Positions 1-8,851 of a stretch of 13,607 nt of DNA are shown one piece after another. Within the stretch, counting starts at the first letter, position 1. Every line of letters begins with the position of its first letter. The notes under the pieces are model-generated. The model was not told where the DNA came from. It saw nothing but the letters and a program-made list of their open reading frames with translations, and searched no databases. The position numbers were made by a program, and so were the translations under genes. This stretch comes from CAYLMM01 sp964646035 (GTDB lineage: Bacteria; Krumholzibacteriota; Krumholzibacteriia; LZORAL124-64-63), in NCBI GenBank assembly GCA_964646035.1, contig CAZYDJ010000062.1, positions 1-13,607 of the forward strand, in the 5' to 3' direction.

Positions 1-1148
1 CCCAGTACGCCGAACCCCTGGCCGCAGGGGGAGGGTTGGCCGTTCCCGGCGGCGGCAGAGAAGTGGGGATCATCAGGATCCACCTGGAGGAGGATGCGGG
101 CAGACTGATCCACCGGCCCGGCTCGACGCTGGTGGACCTGAATCGCGCCGGGGTTCCTCTCGCCGAGATCGTCACCCGGCCGGATCTGCGCTCCGGAGCG
201 GAGGCCGTGGCCTGGTTCGCCGAATTGCGCCGGCTCTTGCTCCATCTCCGTGTCTGCGACGGGAATCTGGCCGCGGGCAGCCTGCGCTGCGACGCCAATG
301 TCTCGGTGCGCCGTTCGCCGGACGACCGTCTCGGGGCGCCGGTGGAGCTGAAGAATCTGAACACCCTGGCCGGGCTGCGCCGTTCGCTCGAATTCGAGTC
401 CGAGCGGCAGACTGCGATTCTGATCGCGGGCGGCGAGGTCAGGCGCGAAACCCGCGGCTGGGACGCGGACGGGAACCTCACCTTCCCGATGCGGAGCAAG
501 GAGTCGTCTCCCGACTATCGCTATTTTCCGGAGCCGGATCTGCCGCCGCTGAGAATCGCCCCGGCCGCCATCCGCGCCTGGCGCGCTTCCCTGCCCGAAC
601 TGCCGTCCGCCCGCGAATCGCGCTTCGTGAACGACCTCGGTCTGCGCCCCGAAATAGCCGGACTGGTGGCGGAAACGCCGGAAATGGCCGATTACTTCGA
701 AGAGGTCTCCGCTGTCCTCGGCGATTCCGCGGCGGCGGCCGATTGGCTGGTGGGCGAGGCCAGACGAGTCCTGAACGATCGCGGCTGGGCCGTAGCCGAT
801 CTGCCGGTCGGGCCGGCAAATACGGCCGGTCTCCTCGAATTGCTGCGCGACGGCTGCATTTCCCGTTCCGCGGCCAAGTCGGTATTCGAGCGGATGGCCG
901 AAACCGGGCGCGATGCCGCCGCAGTCGTGCGGGAGATGGGGCTGACGCGGATCGCCGACCCGGTGGAGTTGGCGGCTCTCGCCGTCGAGGTGGTTGACGA
1001 AAATCCGGAAAATGTCGCCGCCTGGATCTCGGGCAAGACCGGCCTGATCGACTGGTTCGTCGGTCGGATGATCGAACGCACAGCCGGCCGCGCCGATCCG
1101 GTCATCGCTCGTCGCGTCGTCAGTGCGGAACTGGATCGCAGGCGCTGA
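1..1148 (+). CDS. gatB: Aspartyl/glutamyl-tRNA(Asn/Gln) amidotransferase subunit B, 5'-truncated
   Basis: GatB is the tRNA-binding kinase subunit of GatCAB. This complex converts Glu-tRNA(Gln) or Asp-tRNA(Asn) to the amidated form in the cytoplasm of bacteria lacking GlnRS or AsnRS. The reading frame is open from the left edge (first full codon at base 3), so about 381 C-terminal residues are visible. By comparison with the usual length near 480, roughly 100 N-terminal residues are missing. Family motifs appear in order: QYAEPLA, RIHLEEDAG, DLNRAGVPLAEIVTRPDL, LRCDANVSVR, ELKNLN and DYRYFPEPDLPPL. The C-terminal YqeY-like tail ends near GRADP, as in other GatB proteins. The stop codon is TGA at 1146-1148. 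gatA and gatC would be expected upstream but are outside the window. The gene appears unrelated in function to the mut genes downstream and is separated from them by a likely terminator. Confidence 0.96.
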   Translation, partial: QYAEPLAAGGGLAVPGGGREVGIIRIHLEEDAGRLIHRPGSTLVDLNRAGVPLAEIVTRPDLRSGAEAVAWFAELRRLLLHLRVCDGNLAAGSLRCDANVSVRRSPDDRLGAPVELKNLNTLAGLRRSLEFESERQTAILIAGGEVRRETRGWDADGNLTFPMRSKESSPDYRYFPEPDLPPLRIAPAAIRAWRASLPELPSARESRFVNDLGLRPEIAGLVAETPEMADYFEEVSAVLGDSAAAADWLVGEARRVLNDRGWAVADLPVGPANTAGLLELLRDGCISRSAAKSVFERMAETGRDAAAVVREMGLTRIADPVELAALAVEVVDENPENVAAWISGKTGLIDWFVGRMIERTAGRADPVIARRVVSAELDRRR

Positions 1149-1151
1149 TCC

Positions 1152-1186
1152 GGGCGGTCCGGCGGCGGGAAACGCCCTTTTTGTTT
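1152..1186 (+). terminator. Likely intrinsic terminator after gatB
   Basis: Four bases after the gatB stop, GGGCG (1152-1156) can pair with CGCCC (1173-1177), which is followed at once by TTTTTGTTT (1178-1186). An alternative shorter stem, GGCG (1164-1167) with CGCC (1173-1176), ends at the same T-tract. A GC stem followed by a U-run is the pattern of a Rho-independent terminator. It would separate gatB from the mut operon. The stem is short, so the call is moderate. Confidence 0.5.
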
Positions 1187-1228
1187 GCAGTTTAACAGGG
1201 CGCTGCCTAACGTTCGCAATGGCCTTAA

Positions 1229-1262
1229 TCCGTGTTTTACGGACAGAAATCATCTGTTATCC
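1229..1262 (+). promoter_or_regulatory. Leader of mutA with two mutually exclusive small hairpins
   Basis: Just before the mutA ribosome binding site, TCCGT (1229-1233) pairs with ACGGA (1239-1243) around a 5-base loop. Alternatively GGACAGA (1241-1247) pairs with TCTG (1253-1256) and TCC (1260-1262), leaving a 3-base bulge and a 5-base loop. The two foldings share bases 1241-1243 and cannot coexist. The second ends directly against the Shine-Dalgarno sequence. I see no cobalamin riboswitch B12 box. Function is unknown and the pairing may be chance. Confidence 0.25.
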
Positions 1263-1269
1263 GGGAGGA
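1263..1269 (+). promoter_or_regulatory. Ribosome binding site that fixes the mutA start
   Basis: GGGAGGA lies 9 bases before the ATG at 1279. The same frame is open further upstream into the end of gatB. Only this ATG has a strong Shine-Dalgarno sequence and gives a normal MutA N-terminus. Confidence 0.75.
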
Positions 1270-1278
1270 AATCTCGCG

Positions 1279-3407
1279 ATGCCGGATCAAGCATTCAGAT
1301 TGTCGGACGAATTTCCCCCGGTCCCGCTATCCGACTGGCTCGCCGTGGTCGAGAAGGATCTGAAGGGGGCTTCCTTCGACAAGAAGTTGATAGGTCGGAC
1401 CTATGAGGGTCTGCCCATCCAGCCCCTGTACACCCGCGGCGACTGGGTGGCCGACGGTGACCCCTCCGGTTTCCCCGGCCTGCCGCCGTTCACCCGGGGG
1501 AGCACTCTTCTCGGGGCCGCGGCCACCGGCTGGGAGATACGACAGGAATACGACCATTCCGCGCCGACGGAAGTGCGCCGGATGGTCAAGGAGGATCTGG
1601 GCCACGGAGTGGACTCGATCCTGTTGAGATTCGACCGGGCCGCACGGGCCGGCCTCGACCCCGCCGCCCCCGAGACCGCCGAAATGGCCGGGCGCGACGG
1701 AGTGATGCTGGCGACCGCCGACGATCTGGCCGCGGCCCTTGACGGTATCGACCTGCACCGGGTGCCGGTGAGCCTGTTGTCCGGCGCCGGATTCATCGGT
1801 GGCGCCGCCCTGCTCGCCGATCTCTGGGCGCGTTGGGAAGTGACCCCTTCCGAGGCCAGCGGAGCTTTCAACGCCGATCCCCTCGGCGCTCTGGCTGCCG
1901 GCGGCCGGTTGCCGACATCGCTGGAATCATCCCTGGCCGACATGGCCGCGCTCGCGGTCTGGACCAACGATCGCTACAAGCATGTGACGAGCGTCCTGGT
2001 CGATACTTCGCCCTGGCATGAAGCCGGCGCCAGCGCGGTCCAGGAACTGGCCTTCGCCATGTCCACGGGGCTGTCCTATCTGAAGTCGATGACTGCTTAC
2101 GGGATGGATATCGACGCCGCCGCAAGCCAGATCGTCTTCTCATTCAGTTCCGGCGCCGATTTCTTCCTCGAGATCTCCAAGCTGCGCGCGGCTCGCCGGG
2201 TCTGGGCCCGGCTGGTCCAGGCCTGCGGCGGCGGCAGCGACGCCCAGGCCATGCAGATGCACGTCCGCACATCGCGGCGGATGATGTCGAAGCGCGATCC
2301 CTGGGTGAATATCCTGCGCACGACCGTCGGCGCATTCGCCGCCGGGGTGGCCGGAGCCGATTCGATCACGGTCTCGCCTTTCGACGCCGCGATCGGAGCC
2401 TCGAATTCGCTGAGCCGGCGCATCGCCCGCAACGTCCAGGTGATCCTGCAGGAAGAGTCGCATCTCAACCGGGTGATCGATCCGGCCGGCGGCGGCTGGT
2501 ACCTGGAGAAGCGAACCGACGAGACCGCCCTCGCGGCCTGGACCCTCTTCCAGGAGATCGAGGATCGCTGCGGCATGGAGAAGGTCCTGCGTCACGGCTG
2601 GGCCAAGGAGCAGGTGGGCGCGGTCTTCGCCGAGCGGCTCAAGAACATCGCCCGGCGCAAGGATCCGATCACCGGAGTGAGCGAGTTCGCGAACCTGGGC
2701 GAGGAGCCCGTGGTGCGCGAGGAACCCGATCTGGATGGGTTGCGCCGGGATATGCGGGAGGCTTTCGACATCCGCGCCAAAGACCAGAAGATCAGCGACG
2801 CCTTGGATCTGTGCAGCGCCGTGCCGCGAATTCCCGGATCGAGCGAGATCATCGACGCCGCGCTCAAGGCCGCGGCGGCCGGGGCCGGCATCGGCGGCAT
2901 TTCCGTCGCGATCACCGACCAGGGCGAGCATGCGACGGCGGATCCCCTGGAGCCCCATCGTTTCGCCGAGCCCTACGAGGATCTGCGCAACGCGGCCGAG
3001 GAATTCGCCGCCCGGACCGGACGGCGTCCGGCGGTGTTCTTGGCCAATCTCGGCACGGTCGCCCAGCATACGGCCCGCGCCATGTGGATCGGCAATCTCT
3101 TCGAGGCCGGCGGTTTCGAGATCGTCGCCGGCAAGGGTTTCGCCGATGCCGCCTCCGCGGCCGCAGCCTTCCGCGCCGGCGGGGCGCCGCTGGCTGTGAT
3201 CTGTTCCGCCGATCCGGTCTACGCCGAACTGGCCGCGCCGACGGCTGCCGCGCTGAAGGAGGCCGGGGCCCGCAGGGTCCTGGTGGCCGGACGTCCCGGC
3301 GACCAGCAGGAGCAGTGGCGCGCCGCGGGAGTAGACGGCTTCATCAGTATCGGCTGTGACGTTCTCGATACCCTGAGCGAGTTGCTGCAGGAACAGGGGG
3401 TGAAGGT

Positions 3408-3411
<4 letters not shown>
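1279..3411 (+). CDS. mutA: Methylmalonyl-CoA mutase small (beta) subunit MutA
   Basis: This is the non-catalytic partner of MutB in the heterodimeric, adenosylcobalamin-dependent mutase that interconverts (R)-methylmalonyl-CoA and succinyl-CoA. The 710-residue protein begins MPDQAFRLSDEF. It has an N-terminal mutase TIM-barrel, seen in segments such as WEIRQEYDH, VSPFDAAIGAS, SRRIARNVQ and DPAGGGWYLE. A C-terminal cobalamin-binding-like fold covers about residues 580-710. That fold has lost the DxHxxG cobalamin ligand: the equivalent stretch reads ANLGTVAQHTARA at about residues 588-600. This loss is characteristic of the small subunit and argues against a catalytic mutase. At 710 residues it is longer than the Propionibacterium subunit (about 638). 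Its TGA stop overlaps the mutB ATG by four bases (ATGA), so translation is probably coupled. The family assignment is secure. Confidence 0.95.
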
Positions 3412-5593
<2,182 letters not shown>

Positions 5594-5597
<4 letters not shown>

Positions 5598-6601
5598 CAG
5601 CCGATTCGAGCAAGGTCAACGGCCTGACCCTGGACGACTTCGTCTCCGGGGTCAGGGCCGGCGACCGCGCGACCCTCGGCCGGGCGATCACCCTGGTCGA
5701 GAGCTCCCGCGCCGATCACCAGGAACTGGCCCAGAAACTCCTGGCCACCCTGTTGCCCGATACCGGCAAGGCCCGCCGCCTGGGCGTGACCGGCGTGCCG
5801 GGAGTAGGCAAGAGCACCTTCATCGACGCCCTCGGCACCAACCTCACCGCCGCGGGACATCGCGTGGCCGTACTGGCCATCGATCCCTCCAGCTCGGTCT
5901 CGGGCGGCAGCATTCTCGGCGACAAGACCCGCATGACCCGCCTGGCGGTCGATAACGACGCCTTCATCCGTCCGTCTCCGAGCGCGCGCACCCTCGGCGG
6001 CGTGGCCCGCAAGACCCGCGAGACGATGCTGCTCTGCGAGGCGGCCGGCTTCGACGTGGTGCTGGTCGAAACCGTGGGCGTGGGCCAGAGCGAGACCGTC
6101 GTGGCGGAGATGGTCGATTTCTTCCTCGTGCTGATGTTGGCCGGCGCGGGGGACGAGCTGCAGGGCATCAAGCGCGGCGTGCTCGAACTGGCCGACATGA
6201 TCGCCATCAACAAGGCCGACCGGGACAACGCCCGCAAGGCGGAACGGGCCGCGGCCGAGTATCGCCACGCCCTGCATTATATGCGCCCCAAGACGCCTCA
6301 TTGGTCGACTCCGGTGATGACCTGTTCGGCGCTGGAGAACCTGCGTCTGGACGAGCTCTGGACCGCGATCGAGGAGCATCGGGCCGCCCTGACCGAGGCC
6401 GGGGAACTGAAGGCCCTGCGCCAGCGGCAGCAGCTGCGCTGGATGTGGTCGATGGTCGAGGACCGGCTGATGGTCGCCCTGCGCGAACATCCCGGCGTGC
6501 TTGCGCTGCTGCCCTCGCTGGAGGAGCAGGTCCGTTCGGGGGATGTCACTCCCACGCTCGCCGCCCGCCGCATCCTGGATCTCTACGCCGACCGCGATTG
6601 A
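5594..6601 (+). CDS. meaB: Methylmalonyl-CoA mutase-associated G3E GTPase chaperone MeaB
   Basis: MeaB (ArgK family) is a GTPase that gates adenosylcobalamin loading into methylmalonyl-CoA mutase and protects it from inactivation. The 335-residue protein has a Walker A loop GVPGVGKS (67-74) and AIDPSS (95-100). It also has ETVGVGQSE (159-167), GAGDELQGIKRG (184-195) and the guanine-specificity motif NKAD (206-209). A C-terminal helical dimerisation arm follows, as in the family. The start is GTG at 5594, overlapping the mutB TGA by four bases (GTGA); GGGAGG lies about ten bases upstream. The older name ArgK (arginine/ornithine transport kinase) is obsolete. Its place directly behind mutB confirms the mutase-chaperone role. 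It is probably the last gene of the mut operon. Confidence 0.96.
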
Positions 6602-6606
6602 TTCTC

Positions 6607-6677
6607 CGCTTCCCGCACTGATTCCGGAACGACTCTGGCTGCACCCCGGGACATCCGTCCGTGGTGGGCGGGAAGCG
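6607..6677 (+). repeat. Perfect 10-bp inverted repeat in the meaB-lamin-tail gap
   Basis: CGCTTCCCGC (6607-6616) and GCGGGAAGCG (6668-6677) are exact reverse complements separated by 51 bases. A second pair, GATTCCGG (6620-6627) with CCGGAATC (6686-6693), interleaves with it, so the two could not form as one simple nested hairpin. No T-tract follows, so this does not look like a standard terminator. It may be an end-of-operon structure or a binding site; its role is unknown. Confidence 0.35.
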
Positions 6678-6705
6678 AATTCCTCCCGGAATCGAGAATC
6701 TCTCC

Positions 6706-7359
6706 ATGCGCAAGCTGATGTGTGTCGCGATCACCCTGGCGGTGGTGCTGGCCTTGCTCTCGCCCCTGTCGCCCGGCGGTGACGCCGCGGCCGCGGTGTG
6801 GATCTCCGAGTTGATAGCCGATCCGGTCGCGGACTGGAACGGCGACGGGATCTGGGACGCCCAGGGCGACGAGTGGATCGAGGTCGTGAACGACGGATCC
6901 ACTTCGGTGAACCTCGACTACTTCTATATCTGCGACGCCTACGGCGACGAAGCCCAACTGAAGCTCTTCGGAAACCTGGCGCCGGGGGAGGCCCGTGTCT
7001 TCTTCGGCAGCGACGCGGTGGCCTGGCAGCTGCAGTCCGGCATGTCCTTGACCGGGTTGAGCCTCAACAACACCGGCGATACCGTGAAACTCTATGCGGG
7101 TAATCCGGCCGGTTCCTACGCCGAGATGGTCGATGCCGTGATCTTCGACTCCCATTCGGTCGCGGATGACCGCGCCTGCGGCAAGCTGGGTCTCCAGGGC
7201 GAACTGATGCTCTTCGACGGGCTGAATCCCTACACCGGCAGTCTGATTCCCTGCGGCAGCGGCTGTGATCCGTCGCCGGGCCTTCCCAACTCCTGCGCCG
7301 AAGCCCTGCCGGCCGAACCGGCCAGTTGGGGCACGGTAAAGAGCCTATACGACCGGTGA
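6706..7359 (+). CDS. Secreted lamin-tail-domain (LTD) protein of unknown function
   Basis: The predicted protein has 217 residues. Residues 1-30 form a Sec signal peptide: Met-Arg-Lys, a hydrophobic core to about residue 20, then an Ala-rich site with cleavage likely near residue 30. The ATG at 6706 was chosen because it puts this signal at the N-terminus; only a weak GAGA lies eight bases upstream. The mature part reads as a lamin-tail immunoglobulin-like domain. It has WISELIADP at its start (32-40), DEWIEVVNDG (55-64), LAPGEARVFF (91-100), LSLNNTGDTVKLY (118-130) and the closing PSPGLPN (189-195). DWNGDGIWD (43-51) resembles a calcium-binding loop. Five cysteines remain after cleavage (76, 158, 183, 187, 197). 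LTD domains occur in many extracellular bacterial proteins and nucleases, but no catalytic domain is fused here. The gene stands alone between two metabolic operons. The function is not known. Confidence 0.8.
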   Translation: MRKLMCVAITLAVVLALLSPLSPGGDAAAAVWISELIADPVADWNGDGIWDAQGDEWIEVVNDGSTSVNLDYFYICDAYGDEAQLKLFGNLAPGEARVFFGSDAVAWQLQSGMSLTGLSLNNTGDTVKLYAGNPAGSYAEMVDAVIFDSHSVADDRACGKLGLQGELMLFDGLNPYTGSLIPCGSGCDPSPGLPNSCAEALPAEPASWGTVKSLYDR

Positions 7360-7401
7360 CGCCCGTCTCCGGTCAGGGCCGTCGTCCGGCGCGGGCGTTT
7401 T
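7359..7401 (+). terminator. Intrinsic terminator overlapping the lamin-tail gene stop
   Basis: ACGCCCG (7359-7365) pairs perfectly with CGGGCGT (7392-7398), followed by TTT (7399-7401) to complete a TTTT run. Inside, CCGG (7369-7372) can pair with CCGG (7386-7389) and extend the helix. The 5' arm begins at the last base of the stop codon. This closes the lamin-tail transcript and insulates the next operon. Confidence 0.6.
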
Positions 7402-7513
7402 CCCCCACACGTCGGCACGGCGGCCCGTTCGGCCGGGATGCGTCCAGGCGGCGTTTCCCGGCCCGACCACGGCCTCCGCTCTGCCGTCATTCGATGTTGT
7501 AAGTATCGCAATC

Positions 7514-7542
7514 TAAAGACTTCGCATAAAATACTCTATACT
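7514..7542 (+). promoter_or_regulatory. Possible sigma70-type promoter for the acyl-CoA operon
   Basis: TATACT (7537-7542) matches five of six bases of the -10 consensus and sits in the most AT-rich patch of this intergenic region. The hexamer 17 bases upstream (TAAAGA, 7514-7519) is a poor -35. Transcription starting near 7549 would give a leader of about 138 bases. The call rests mainly on the -10 and on base composition. Confidence 0.3.
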
Positions 7543-7585
7543 TCCTATCCGCGATCGGGTACGTTCGGGAGCGGCCAATTCCGCT

Positions 7586-7597
7586 GCCGATATCGGC
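7586..7597. promoter_or_regulatory. 12-bp perfect palindrome, possible operator or leader hairpin
   Basis: GCCGATATCGGC is an exact palindrome about 45 bases downstream of the possible -10 and is followed by TTTT. It is flanked by further complementary arms, CCAATTC (7575-7581) and GAATTGG (7634-7640). It could bind a dimeric regulator or form a short hairpin in the leader. It does not match the PsrA operator pattern I know. One such palindrome is expected about every 4 kb by chance. Confidence 0.3.
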
Positions 7598-7674
7598 TTT
7601 TCGGCCTGCCCGGAATCGCCGTGAAGATGCTCCGAATTGGAGTCCGGCCGCCGTATCCGAGTCAATATCCGACC

Positions 7675-7680
7675 GGGGGA
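7675..7680 (+). promoter_or_regulatory. Ribosome binding site that fixes the start of the first acyl-CoA dehydrogenase
   Basis: GGGGGA lies six bases before the ATG at 7687. It supports this start over the in-frame ATG at 7438, which would add 83 residues unrelated to the family. Confidence 0.6.
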
Positions 7681-7686
7681 CATACG

Positions 7687-8826
7687 ATGCGACTGACCGA
7701 GAACCAGACCATGATCCGAGACATGACCCGCGATTTCGCCCGGACCAGGATCGCGCCCGTGGCCGCCGAACTGGATGAGAGCGGAGTTTTCCCCGAGGCG
7801 AACGTGAAGCAGATGGGTGAACTGGGCCTGCTCGGGCTGAAGGTTCCGGTCGCGGAGGGCGGGGCGGGAGTCGATACCCTGAGCTACGCCCTGGTGGTCG
7901 AGGAACTCGCCCGCGTCGACGGCAGCCACGCCCTGATCGTGGCGGCCCACAACAGCCTGGGTTGCTGGCCCATCCACGCCTTCGGATCCGCCGAGCAGAA
8001 GGGACGCTGGCTGCCGGGCGCCTGCGCCGGCGAGTATCTGCTGGCGTTCGGGCTGACCGAAGCGGGGGCCGGCAGCGACGCCGGCGGCACCGCCACGACC
8101 GCGGTGCGCGACGGGGATTCCTGGGTGCTCAACGGTCGCAAGATGTGGATCACCAACGCTCCGCGGGCCGGCGCGGTCATCATCACCGCGGTCACCGATC
8201 CCGACGTTCCCTCCGGCAGCGGCATCTCGGCCTTCATCGTGCCCAAGGACACGCCGGGCTTCACGGTCGAGGGCAAGGAGGACAAGCTGGGGATGCGCTC
8301 TTCGGACACCGCTCCGCTGGTCCTCGACAACGTGCGGGTTCCCCTGGACGCCCTGCTGGGCGAGGAGGGGGCCGGCTTCAAGCAGTTCCTCGCCACCCTC
8401 GACGGCGGCCGCATCTCGATAGCCGCCCTGGCTCTCGGCCTTTCCGCCGGAGCCCTGCGGGCGGCCCGCGACTACGCGAAGCAGCGGATCCAATTCGGGC
8501 GTTCCATCGCCGAACAACAGGCCGTGCAGTTCATGCTCGCGGACATGGCCGTGGACGAGGACGCGTCGCGCCTGCTGGTCCACGAGGCCTGTCGCCGCAA
8601 GGACGCCGGCGAGCCTTTCAGCGACATGGCGGCCAAGGCCAAGCTCTTCGCCAGCGAAGCGGCCATGCGGGTGACCTATGCGGCCATCCAGATCCTCGGC
8701 GGCTACGGTTTCTGTCGCGAGTATCCGGTCGAAAGGATGTACCGCGACGCGAAGCTCTGCACGATCGGCGAGGGAACCAGCGAGATCCAGCGCATGGTCA
8801 TCGCCCGCAACCTGCTGCTGGATTGA
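7687..8826 (+). CDS. Acyl-CoA dehydrogenase (short/branched-chain type), first paralogue
   Basis: This FAD enzyme oxidises acyl-CoA to trans-2-enoyl-CoA and passes electrons to electron-transfer flavoprotein. The 379-residue protein begins MRLTENQTMIRDM, the usual length and start for the family. The N-terminal helical domain is followed by signature GLTEAGAGSDAGG (122-134) in the beta-domain. In the C-terminal helical domain lies the second signature, Gln335 to Asp354 (QILGGYGF...YRD). The expected catalytic base is Glu362 in GEGTSEIQ, the position used by short- and medium-chain and butyryl-CoA dehydrogenases rather than by isovaleryl-CoA dehydrogenase. Gly361 replaces the Tyr that precedes this Glu in both paralogues downstream. 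The substrate is not resolvable from sequence alone; short linear or branched acyl-CoA is likely. It leads the cluster, 25 bases before the thiolase. Confidence 0.9.
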   Translation: MRLTENQTMIRDMTRDFARTRIAPVAAELDESGVFPEANVKQMGELGLLGLKVPVAEGGAGVDTLSYALVVEELARVDGSHALIVAAHNSLGCWPIHAFGSAEQKGRWLPGACAGEYLLAFGLTEAGAGSDAGGTATTAVRDGDSWVLNGRKMWITNAPRAGAVIITAVTDPDVPSGSGISAFIVPKDTPGFTVEGKEDKLGMRSSDTAPLVLDNVRVPLDALLGEEGAGFKQFLATLDGGRISIAALALGLSAGALRAARDYAKQRIQFGRSIAEQQAVQFMLADMAVDEDASRLLVHEACRRKDAGEPFSDMAAKAKLFASEAAMRVTYAAIQILGGYGFCREYPVERMYRDAKLCTIGEGTSEIQRMVIARNLLLD

Positions 8827-8841
8827 ACCGGCGGCGATTAC

Positions 8842-8847
8842 AGGAGG
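8842..8847 (+). promoter_or_regulatory. Ribosome binding site that fixes the thiolase start
   Basis: AGGAGG lies four bases before the ATG at 8852. The thiolase frame is open upstream within the previous gene, but this site and the family N-terminus (MNQRAVIAGAVRTPIG) identify the true start. Confidence 0.8.
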
Positions 8848-8851
8848 ACCA

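Larger units (their letters stand above)
7360..7686. other. 327-base gene-free stretch before the acyl-CoA operon
   Basis: It holds the terminator above, a GC-rich filler to about 7490, an unusually AT-rich patch (about 7494-7545) with a promoter-like -10, a 12-bp palindrome, and the ribosome binding site of the next gene. The frame of the downstream dehydrogenase is open back to an ATG at 7438. That extension has no family resemblance and crosses the promoter-like patch, so I treat it as noncoding. I see no RNA gene in it. Confidence 0.6.

Noticed and set aside
1123..1278. 52-codon upstream extension of mutA overlapping gatB
   Set aside because: It runs through the likely gatB terminator, lacks family similarity, and the ATG at 1279 has a strong Shine-Dalgarno sequence.
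1149..1278. Cobalamin riboswitch ahead of the B12-dependent mut operon
   Set aside because: The leader is short, and I see no B12 box or the multi-helix core such a switch needs.
6661..6705. GTG at 6661 as an alternative start for the lamin-tail protein
   Set aside because: It would put 15 residues before the signal peptide and lies inside an inverted-repeat arm. The ATG at 6706 gives a normal signal peptide.
7438..7686. 83-codon in-frame N-terminal extension of the first acyl-CoA dehydrogenase
   Set aside because: The extension crosses an AT-rich promoter-like patch, has no resemblance to the family, and the conserved N-terminus starts exactly at the ATG at 7687 with a ribosome binding site.
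8678..8851. Upstream in-frame extension of the thiolase into the preceding gene
   Set aside because: The family N-terminus begins at the ATG at 8852, preceded by AGGAGG.
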